Assembly (NCBI GenBank): GCA_949126835.1
Contig: OX421495.1
Span: 20,923,079-20,987,078, forward strand
DNA length: 64,000 bases
Source: Anisus vortex
Taxonomy: Eukaryota > Mollusca > Gastropoda > Planorbidae
Reading direction: 5' to 3'
Shown piece after piece: positions 42,701-54,700 of the stretch (positions are counted from its first letter, which is position 1; every line of letters starts with the position of its first letter). Position numbers and translations under genes: made by a program. The notes beneath the pieces were generated by a model. That model had not been told where the DNA came from. It did not search any database and saw only the letters and a program-made list of their open reading frames with translations.

Positions 42701-45700
42701 TTTTTAGTCAGTTCTTGGCGTGCAGCCGATCGAGAAACATCTAATGTTCTACGCTCTGAGTATCGTTTCTATTTGATTTGTATTATGGAATATTCTTTAT
42801 TATTCTACTATTAGCTACAATGCTATATGTTCATTGAAGATATTCATTACTAATTGGAATATGTGTATTTCTTAATTGTGTATATAATATTATTTGGATT
42901 CCTACTGGATTGATTTTGTAAATTAAACCAAATTTATCGTTGCTTTCTACACAACTTGGTTAACGTCAATATATCAAAGTTATATACATGTGTGTATGTG
43001 TAATATTTATTCAACTATATTAATAATCTACACTACAACTCAACATCGAGGTTCTTGCTGTATAATATGAGCCAAAAATAATTATACATGAAGTAAAATC
43101 AACTGAAAACTCTAAACTACGTTATGTGAATTGCCAGGGGATACTTAGAACCAGGAATACTCTAGACTACTACAAATAAATTTCAGAATGAAATAATAAG
43201 ACCTTCACTAAATACAAGGATAATCACACTAACAATAACAACACCATAATTATTATTTCATAAACTGAATGGGGTTTCTAGCCGTAATAACAATATAAAT
43301 TATAATTACACTTGTGTGATATAAATGGAAGGTCTCGTCCATGTTTTATTATAGTGAATAAATTGCCTTTTAATAATATCTCTATTGAATCGCACCGAAC
43401 TATGAGGTGCCAACTGTGGTGAATACACACAATGTCTACAAGTCTATATCTGTTCTTTTTGGATTCGAATTGACAACAGAGAACCACGACAATTTTTTCT
43501 CTCTATGTATTTCTCTGTATGTCTCTTTCGCTACAATAAATATTGTGTTAGGTTTACACAAATGGAATTCGAATCACGATAGGTGACAGTTATACTAAAT
43601 ACATTTTTATGTGGTCGATTAAAGAATATTTACGCAAGGTGTGACCAATGGAAGTGTCAACAGTTCAGCGGATTGCATTTAACAGGCACAAAAAGGCTCA
43701 ATTGGAACATTGGATACATCAGGCATAGTTATGGCTAAATGGGAACACTTGACACGCCTGACACAGTGGAATCAATGAAAGCTATAGACTAAATCTCCTT
43801 TTCAGAATGAGAACCATAATGCACCCTGCACTCTATCAGAATAGCCTCACCTTTCAGACTATTAATTTTGTCTCATCGGACTAGAGGAACAGCCGTTACA
43901 AGCTTCTTCGGCCTTTACATACAAGGGTCGTCAGGTACCCACCAGAGCTGGGGCATACTTTCGAACACTCGCCATACTGGAAAACGAAATTCTAGCATGC
44001 TTTTACTAAGACATGGTTCAGAGACAATCAAATTAGCATTGAAACGCGCTGTCGCCAGACCACTGTGCCCATGCAGTCTCTCCAAGAAAATTCAAGTTTA
44101 CTGCTACATTAAATCTTAGTTTACCGGTAAAGCAATACTCTGCACATTCACTGGATAATCCATTGCTAATCCGTATACATGTCGGTTGCTCCTCTGGACC
44201 TGCCATCCATTTGAAATTAGGCCTATAACATTATCCGTTAAACACTTTAAAGACCAAGTGAAGAGCTTTTTATCAAAATTGAGTTAACATTTGATTTTGA
44301 TAGTAAATAGTGTATTCAGTATCTGAATGTTAAAAAAAAACATTTATACAAAATATCAAAGATACATTTTAAGTAATTAGTTCAATATTTGCACTAAAAT
44401 GTGTGTGTTTTTCGGATGATTACTCCAAATCTCGTAGCCATTTGAGATGTTTTTATTTCCGGCAATATAGGAAAGTGACGTAACATAAAGGATTCCGACT
44501 AGGAAAAATGAATATTGTCACGTGTTTTGAATCTATTAGCCACATGTTTTGAATCTTTTCCCGGTTCTTATTTTTAACAAAATGGTTAAATATAGATTTA
44601 TAGCGTCTATTTTTATTTATTTATTTCCCTTGTGATACGTCACTGCCGTATGAGGCTATTCCAAATCTCGTCCCTTTGAGAAAAACCTCTTCACTTGGTC
44701 TTTAAATAAACCAACTGACACGTCGCGGGTTCTAACCCTGCCACCGACCGATCCATTCATCTGCAGAAGTTTTGGGACTAGAGGACGTAATAATCTTCTA
44801 GAGCGCACTGATTATGCTAAAAATGGCATAAATAGAAGCGCTATATAAATAACCATTATTATTATTATTATTATATGTATTTTTTCGTTAACTGCATAGT
44901 TAAGTCATGCATGACTAAACAGGCGCGATAATGCCAAGTTCTATTATTATAGTACTGACTCGTGACACCCCCACCATTCCACCATCCATTTCAATCCATT
45001 CGAAAAAAGCTGCGCGGTAGCAAACAGGGCGTCGCTCGTGTGTTTTGATTAGGGCCTTGGGCGGTTAGCGTTTCTGTTCAAGGCCGTCGTGCATTCGGCG
45101 GACTAGATGTGTGTGCCCCCCCCCCACACACACACACACTCACACACACAACAACAATAATGAAATTTAAAAAAAAGCCTTTTGTTCGAGCAGGTTGAGT
45201 TGGAGTGGTCGATGGTAACAGCGCACGTACCGGATGTGAGGATTTAGCTACTGGCATTAGATGATGTCAACATAACCGATGATTATTATGATGGTCCTAA
45301 CAGCCACCTTTTATTTGTGGTATTTTTTTCATTTTCAGCTAATAACTTTGAATGCATTATTCAAGACGACATGTCCGTATTATATTTACTCTCACCTTGC
45401 CTTTCTATAGAGTGGCCTACATATGATGACGTTTTATGGGACACGGTGGCCGAGTGGCTGGCGGCTGGCGTACCTGGGTTCGAATCCTGATGAAAGCCTA
45501 ATTTTATTACCGGGTCTGGTGGGCGTCCCTGAGTCTACCCAGCTCTGGTGAGTTCCTGGCATTAGTTGAGGTAAAGTGAAGGCGGTTGGTCATTGAGCTG
45601 GCCACACAATCACATAGTAAACTGTGGCCACGGAAACTGGTGAACGCTGCTTCACCGACACTATGGATCAATTACTTCCGACTTGATTACTGTGCTTCCC

Positions 45701-48700
45701 ATATAAAAGCATGACACATTATGTAATCGTTCTAGGAACGAACATGGTAGGTATACGTAGTTACAGTAAGTTACTTAGATTACTTTACAGCGAGGCAGTG
45801 GCGTAACTAGGGTAAATGGTTCCTAGGACCGCCTGGTGGAGAGGAGTCAAAATTTATGTCTATTCAGAATGTGTTGTTTTGTCTCATTAGTAAGCTAAGT
45901 TTTTTTTTTAAAGTTAGTTTGGCGCTTATCCAAACAAAAGATATATCACATCGTTAGGCAAGAATGCAAAAAATAGGACTTGGCATTGTATGGGCCACAC
46001 AATTCTGGTAAGCTCTACCCTTTTGTATACACATGGGCCTAGAAGACTAACAAAATGAATAAACCTTCGATACGTGCACATTAAGAATACACCAGAGGGC
46101 GAACGAATGGGGGACAGCCTATGCTGCGTGTCCGATGTCTAATTGTACAGCCCAGAGGCTCCGAGCCTCGGCGGGGAGGAAGCAATGTGCGCAGCAGTCC
46201 GTCTCAAACCCGCCCTGGTGCCTGGATGCTCATACCTATAGAATGGGATTGGTGCTATCGGGCGACAGTACAGGTATACGAGCGAGACACGCACGATAAT
46301 GATGCGATGGGAATTCCGCAGTGGGTAAATGTAATGTAGTGCATCTGGCTGCGGAGACCGTGACCTATTTTCCGCGACACGCCCTATTGTCTCCAATAGG
46401 ACCTTGGTGTACCTGCCCCCTTTGGTTCACCTCTTTACATCGTAACGCCCCTGGACAAAAGAGCCGGAAGTCTCGTCTGGTTTTTATTGAGACATTTTAA
46501 CACCGGTAAGCTCTATCTCACAATGCTATTGGTTCGGTCATGTGTTGCGGCACAATGGCCTGTCAAAAATAATACTCCAGGGCACGGTAAAAGGTGGACG
46601 TCGACGAGGCAGTCAGCGTAGATGCTGGTAAAGTATCGGCCAGGGCTGCAGTTGACTCAACTATTGACAACCACTCAACAGAGGCAAAAGTGGAGAATTT
46701 TGAATGCTGAGGCGTCCATTGACCCAAGCCCCCCCCCCCCCCCCAACGACCACAACGGTCATGGGGTTGATGATGAAATGTGTTTGCATTTTTTTTATAT
46801 ACTTTTATTTACCTATAAAATATCGCTAAATGTAATGCATACCAACCGCCCATACATATCATGCCACCCCCACATATTCCTGCTCTGATAATGTTACTAC
46901 TAAAATGATAACAGCTTCCATTTACTTTCAAATATGTGTATATTATACACATCTTCTAAATATAACAACAACTTTCATCCCACCACACACACACACACAC
47001 ACACACACACCAACACAGACACATTCACTTAGCTGGAACATATTTAATTGACCACACACAGTTTCTCTCCCCCCCCCCCCCCCCACAGGCGCCTGCTGCC
47101 ATGTCGTGCCCAGAGTCAACAGAATATAATTGGGCCACAGACAGGTCACAGAGAAATCATAAAAAAAAATTATTGCATATAAAAAGGAAATGGACGACAA
47201 ACATTTTTTTCTCTCTCTGATGAATCAATACATTACCGATGTAGTTGGCGTCAAAATTTTGCTCGTTGTTCCTGTAGCCGGGAATCAAGCGCTCCAAGGC
47301 CCGGGCGCTGAGAGACACCACCACCAGGGCGGCGTGGAACCACCCTCGCTGTTTCCACAGCTGCCACGGGAACGGCTCGTCACAGATGCCGCCGACACCC
47401 GTCAACATGGGGGATTCCCGTGTCTCCTGGAGAAGAAAGTGAGAGAAGAGAAAATACAATTGTGGAAAATTGGGAGAAAAGAATGGTGGTAGGAATTTGG
47501 GGATTGGGAAAGGGAAAATACATTTAGGAATTCTATCTTTCTCTCTCTCTCTCTTTCTCTTTCTCTCACGTAACATATTGTGGCGGAGAATGGTTGTTTT
47601 TTGTGTTTTTTTTTAATTTTAATCTCGAGTATGGGAAATCAATAACAAAACAGTTTGCTGCAAAATTATTGCATTGAACCGAGAAAGTACTATAATAAAG
47701 ACAGTCCTGTTAATCATAAAGACAGTCCTGTTAATCATAAAGACAGTCCTGTTCATCAAAAGACAGTCCTGTTCATCATATTGACAGTCCTGTTCATCAT
47801 AAAGACAGTCCTGTTCATCATAAGACAGTCCTGTTTATCAGAAATACAGCGCCGTTTCATCATAAAGACAGTCCTGTTTATCATACAGACAGTCCTGTTC
47901 ATCAGAAAGACAGTCCTGTTTATCAGAAAGACAGCCCTGTTCATCATAAAGACAGTCCTGTTTATCAGAAAGACAGTATTGTTCATCTTCTTCTTCTTCC
48001 TCTGCGTTCCATTTAGCTTTCCTTTGCTGTGACAGTCCTGTTCATCATAAGACAGTCCTGTTTATCAGAAATACAGCGCCGTTTCATCATAGAGACAGTC
48101 CTGTTTATCATACAGACAGTCCTGTTCATCATAAAGACAGCCCTGTTCATCATAAAGACAGCCCTGTTCATCATAAAGACAGTCCTGTTTATCAGAAAGA
48201 CAGTCCTGTTTATCAGAAAGACAGCCCTGGTCATCATAAAGACAGTCCTGTTTATCAGAAAGACAGTATTGTTCATCTTCTTCTTCTTCTTCTGCGTTCC
48301 ATTTAGCTTTCCTTTGCTGTGACAGTCCTGTTCATCATGAAGACAGCCCTGTTCATCATAAAGACAGTCCTGTTTATCAGAAAGACAGTCCTGTTTATCA
48401 GAAAGACAGCCCTGTTCATCATAAAGACAGTCCTGTTTATCAGAAAGACAGTATTGTTCATCTTCTTCTTCTTCTTCTGCGTTCCATTTAGCTTTCCTTT
48501 GCTGTGACAGTCCTGTTCATCATAAAGACAGCCCTGTTCATCATAAAGACAGTCCTGTTTATCAGAAAGACAGTCCTGTTTATCAAAAAGACAGCCCTGT
48601 TCATCATAAAGACAGTCCTGTTTATCAGAAAGACAGTATTGTTCATCTTCTTCTTCTTCTTCTGCGTTCCATTTAGCTTTCCTTTGCTGTGACAGTCCTG

Positions 48701-51700
48701 TTCATCATAAAGACAGCCCTGTTAATCATAAAGACAGCCCTGTTCATCATAAAGACAGTCAGTCCTGTTTATCAGAAAGACAGTCCTGTTTATCAGAAAG
48801 ACAGCCCTGTTCATCATAAAGACAGTCCTGTTTATCAGAAAGACAGTATTGTTCATCTTCTTCTTCTTCTTCTGCGTTCCATTTAGCTTTCCTTTGCTGT
48901 GACAGTCCTGTTCATCATAAAGACAGCCCTGTTCATCATAAAGACAGCCCTGTTCATCATAAAGACAGTCCTGTTCATCAGAAAGACAGTCCTGTTTATC
49001 AGAAAGACAGCCCTGTTCATCATAAAGACAGTCCTGTTTATCAGAAAGACAGTATCGTTCATCTTCTTCTTCTTCCTCTGCGTTCCATTTAGCTTTCCTT
49101 TGCTGTGACAGTCCTGTTCATCATAAGACAGTCCTGTTTATCAGAAATACAGCGCCGTTTCATCATAAAGACAGTCCTGTTTATCATACAGACAGTCCTG
49201 TTCATCATAAAGACAGCCCTGTTCATCATAAAGACAGCCCAGTTCATCATGAAGACAGTCCTGTTTATCAGAAAGACAGTCCTGTTTATCAGAAAGACAG
49301 CCCTGTTCATCATAAAGACAGTCCTGTTTATCAGAAAGACAGTATTGTTCATCTTCTTCTTCTGCGTTCCATTTAGCTTTCCTTTGCTGTGACAGTCCTG
49401 TTCATCATAAAGATGGGAGTGACAGGTGTAAACTGTATTAAAATTTAATGTGGAATGTAGAAGAAGTTGCTTTGAACATTTTATCAACATTTCGCTAAGG
49501 GTAAGACAAACACATGGAACTCACAATGCGCAAAGAAAAAAGTTGCTTCTTCTGTAATAAACACAACATTATTTTGTTACTAGCAGCTGTTAGGTACATA
49601 TTGTTGTGGATACTATAGGCCTATATCATCTTAGCGCTCTTGGGAAAAGGGGGGGGGGAATAGGAACTCTAATGAATAAATTAAAGTCAAAACAAAATCA
49701 AGTACACGATCAAGCGCTTGCTTTCAACTCAAAGTCGATATCAAGCAATAGAGACAAAAAAAATCTTAAAATATGCTGGAAAGTAAAATGACAAGAAAGT
49801 GAAAGTAAGCTAATAAACACATAAGTGTATGTTTGTTTGTTTGTACATATACATGAATGTACGTGTGTATTTATTCATTAATAAATAAATAATCTGTATA
49901 AAGTTTATAGAGTTTTTAAATTTATTTTACAATTGTTTATTCAATTAAAAAGTCAAAATGTAAAAAAAAAAAAAAAACGGGGAAAAAAAGAATAAAACTC
50001 ACCTTGACCTTTTACTGAACAGTTCAATTTTCATCATCTAATTGTTAGAAACTTGAGTTATAAATAAAATATAGTATATTACATTGAACCTTCATTGTTC
50101 GTTATGACCGAGGAGAAGGGGGGGGGGGGAGGTTGGACCTTCGAGATATTATTTTGGATGTAACTAAATACTTTGTCCATCCCGTGGCAGTTGAAGTTTG
50201 AATTGTAAGTAAGTCGTTGATTGACTTTCTGAACACCCCTTGAAAAATCATGATTTTTGATATTATGTTCCCTTACATCGTAGGGTCCCGTTTTTTATAG
50301 TTTAGTTAGTTTGGTTTGAAAGCTTGTAGAGAGCAGTTCGAGTTCTTAACTTAGTGTCAAGTTGTTTGTATTTTGATGGAATTTCAGTTTCTCGCCCAGC
50401 TCTTTGTACATAGAATATTTTCCTATACATACAGCTTGAGGCTACGATTAAAATTTTTTTTTTTTTTTAACAACTGAAGTTAATGAATCAATACAACTGT
50501 TGAATGCGAGGCGTTCTTGTTAGCCAGTATAGTAGACTAAAGGTAATCGCATCATTGATGAAACTGCGGAAACGGACATCAAGAAGAACTCCTAGCCCTG
50601 TCGCCCGCAATCAGATTTAACGGCTTCACTACAATACACAATATATGAGAACCCTGATAAAACGCTTCATAACACAATCAATTACAGGAATTTGACCTAT
50701 TACTTCCCTTTCCTATACCCAACTTGACCTATTACTTCCCTTTCCTATACACAACTTGACCTATTACTTCCCTTTCCTATACCCAACTTGACCTATTACT
50801 TCCCTTTCCTATACCCAACTTGACCAATTACTTCCCTTTCCTATACCCAACTTGACCTATTACTTCCCTTTCCTATACCCAACTTGACCTATTACTTCCC
50901 TTTCCTATACCCAACTTGACCTATTACTTCCCTTTCCTATACCCAACTTGACCTATTACTTCCCTTTCCTATACCCAACTTGACCTATTACTTCCCTTTC
51001 CTATACCCAACTTGACCTATTACTTCCCTTTCCTATACCTAACTTGACCAATTACTCCCCTTTCCTATACCCAACTTGACCTATTACTTCCCTTTCCTAT
51101 GCCTGCAGTTATAATCTAAAGTGGACATGGTCAAGTGGACGTGAAGATGTTGAATCAATAGCTCAACAAAAGGAACACTTCACGGTGAAATGAAGCTGAA
51201 CAAGTGTCATTGATCTACGCAGAGAAACAATTGTTTACATTATTACACAGCCATTTATTGAGATCTTTTTTTTATTATTTAATGCTTTCTCACCACTTAA
51301 ACTATCTAACCGCTAAGATGTATATATTTTTTTTAACTAGGTAGCTGTTTAGTGGTCTAATTATATAGCTATTTAGTTTATCTATAACTATGTGACTGTT
51401 AATATAGCTATGCCACTGTCCAATTATTTAACTACGTGACTTGTTACTTTAATATTTTAGCTGTTTGTTTATATAACTTTGTGGCGGTTTAAACATATTT
51501 TTTTTCTTCTTCGTTAGACCCAAGGAAAAAGTCCACAATATAAGGGTAATTTGATTGCGAATGCTCTGAGATAAAAAATCTGTTAGCTTTGGCAACAATG
51601 GATTGGACATATGTGACCCAGTGGAGGTGTTTCTGTAACATGCACGCCCAGGTACTAGGCAAGTGATGCGCTCTCAAGAGTGTGTCCGTTCAAGGTATAG

Positions 51701-54700
51701 ATGGCGGAGATCTCAGACCTCGTTCTTGAAATAGAGAAAAGGATGCACTTGGAATGCCATTTGCCATTTCTATTCCAACTTATTGAGGTCGTCCTGTAGA
51801 TGGATTGCATCATTTGATTTCTCGATGTCAGTATACACTGAGTATACAGGATGGTATCGTCTGCAAATAGTCGTACCTTGGCGCGGATCCTGTCTTCCAA
51901 GTCATTGGTGAAGGTCAAGAACAGTATGGCCCAGGTACCGAGCCCTGAGGAATGCCAGATAAGACTGGCCCAATACAGAAACTCTCACCTTCTTCAACGA
52001 CCTGTTTAGTTTGGCCGAAGAGGAAGTTTTCAACCCATCTCTTGGTCTGACCTCTTTTGATTCAATCCAGCTTTAAGAGGAAACTCTGGTGAAGGACCTT
52101 ATCAAAGACCTTGGAAACATTCAGTGTATGGTGTCAGATTGGCCAACCTTGTCCATTACCGCTGACAGATCATCAACTAAACTGAGATTCGCAAGATCAT
52201 TTTTTTCTAAACCCGTGTTGGGCATAAGTAATAATGTTGTTATTCAGGTGGCTAGTGATCCCCGATCTGTCTGACGATGTGTTCGAGAGCTTGCAACACA
52301 CACAAGTCAGTGAGATTGGCCTGTAGTTGGCTGGCTGGCTTCTGTCCCTTGGCTAGCGGTGTGTTGTTACCAGATTGTAGGAATTTCGCCAGTGGCCAGT
52401 GATTTATTGAAGAACAGAGTCAATGCGGGTGCCGATTCTGAGCCAAATTCCTCGAGGAGACGGCTTGGGATATTGTCTGGGCCCTACTGCTCTTTGGTGT
52501 TGAGATTCGACAACAACTTCTGTACTCTACTCCATTGTTGTTGACAATTATATCAGGCATGGCTGTTTGTTTATTTAACCAATTGTCTGTTTGTTTATTT
52601 AACCAATTGTCTGTTTGTTTATTTAACCAATGTCTGTTTGTTTATTTAACCAATTGTCTGTTTGTTTATTTAACCAATTGTCTGTTTGTTTATTAACCAA
52701 ATGTCTGTTTGTTTATTTAACCAAATGTCTGTTTGTTTATTTAACCAAATGTCTGTTTGTTTATTTAACCAATTGTCTGTTTGTTTATTTAACCAAATGT
52801 CTGTTTGTTTATTTAACCAAATGTCTGTTTGTTTATTTAACCAAATGTCTGTTTGTTTATTTAACCAAATGTCTGTTTGTTTATTTAACCAAATGTCTGT
52901 TTGTTTATTTAACCAAATGTCTGTTTGTTTATTTAAACAATTGTCTGTTTGTTTATTTAAGCAAATGTCTGTTTGTTTATTTAACCAAATGTCTGTTAGT
53001 TTATTTAACCAAATGTCTGTTTGTTTATTTAACCAAATGTCTGTTTGTTTATTTAACCAAATGTCTGATTGTTTATTTAACCAAATGTCTGTTTGTTTAT
53101 TTAACCAAATGTTTTTTTGTTTTTTTAACCAAATGTCTTTTTTTATTTAATCATGTGTCTGTTTGTTAATTTCATCATGTGTCTGTTTATTTTTCAACTT
53201 CGTAGATGTTTGTCTATTAAAATAAGTGACACTTTAGTTGTGTAGAAATAACATTTTAAAATCTCACAATAAAGTGTTCGAATGTCATGATAAAACAGAA
53301 ACAAGTCATTAACAAAAACATCATCGAAAAACATAATTTTGCTTTGATCGGCCAGAACAATTTATTTCATATCGGGTAACAAACCATTTTCTTAGAAACG
53401 TGGGGGCAGGGGGAGGGGAGGGTGGCGCGGCCGGCTGTTGCCAGACAGAAAAATAATCTGGACGTAAACAAAACGCAATAACAAATGTCATTTTTTGTGT
53501 TGATATTATTATTCTATAAAACAGAGTGCATAAAAAGATAGGAGAGCTAAGCTATAAACATTCCAATCAATGATTGTCTCACATTACATCAAAGAACTAA
53601 ATAGATCTATAATATTCCAGACAAGAAACTTGCTGCATAGGAACTGTAGACTATGACCTCTTGTTCTTACGAAAAGCGAAGCAGATTTATATTGCCTCCT
53701 CCACATATCCGGAATCCAAATCTAATTTTGAATATAAAAAAAATATTTTTGTTTTAAATATTTGGTTTTTCTCATTAGTCCAACGCATTCCATAATCTAA
53801 AGCCTTTGCTAAAAGAGTATTTATCTAAATTTGTATTTGCATATGAAATAAGGTATATTTTTTGTTATCGATATGTAGGCTTCATTTCCTTTGACTGATA
53901 ACTCGATGACAGTTTTTCATTAGTTGGCACGCCGAAGTATACTTTACATTTTTCTGTACATATGTTTTTTTCATAACAATATCTTATCTTCTTATCTTAT
54001 CTTATATATTACAGACGCTCCTTCTATAAAGAAGATTATTAGGCGACCAGCGTTTTTATTAGTGTTTTAAATGGTGTTAAGTTACTTGTTTTCCTGGTTT
54101 GTTCAGGCAACCCATTCCATGTCCGGATACAACTCGGGAAGAAAGAGTACTTCTATCCGTTTGTTCTCGCATAAGGGATAAGGAAAGTATTATAGTCCTT
54201 TGTTCCTTATGCTTATCTGAGCATTGTAACAGATTGTTATTGTGTTGTATCTAAATTAGAACAATGTAATGCCTTGTGCATTATCATTACTTTACTCTTT
54301 TCCCTTCTGTCATCTAGTGTTTCTAGGTTTAGTTATTAAACTTATTGGTGTTGCAATATTGCCTCAGTAATGCCATTGGCATAGAAAACAGCTGCAAAGT
54401 CATGATAATATATAATAATTATAATAATTGTGGAATGATAACAGTAAAATATCAAAATAAAATATAGACTAATTTGAACTACCGGTATATACTATTGTAA
54501 CGTGTCTTATGTTTTACGTTAACAATGGCTCTAATCATGATTTTGTTGGTCAATGTTAAATACCATATGAGCTTAAATTATGTTATACAGCGCTAAATTA
54601 ATAAACTTATTATTATTATTGTTGTTATGAACATATCAATACTACATATCATTGAATTATATCGGGTTGCAAATGAATGCTGATAGCAGTGTGTGTGTGT

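Noticed and set aside
46121..46396. Small genes on either strand in the GC-rich island
   Set aside because: Both strands are open only because of base composition; no recognisable protein and no splice signals.
47655..49490. Frames reading TVLFIIK or NRTVFMM repeats on both strands
   Set aside because: Generated by the 21-base satellite units; no conserved domain.
52630..53169. Frame encoding SVCLFNQM repeats
   Set aside because: 24-bp array artefact; two frames are open over the same bases.
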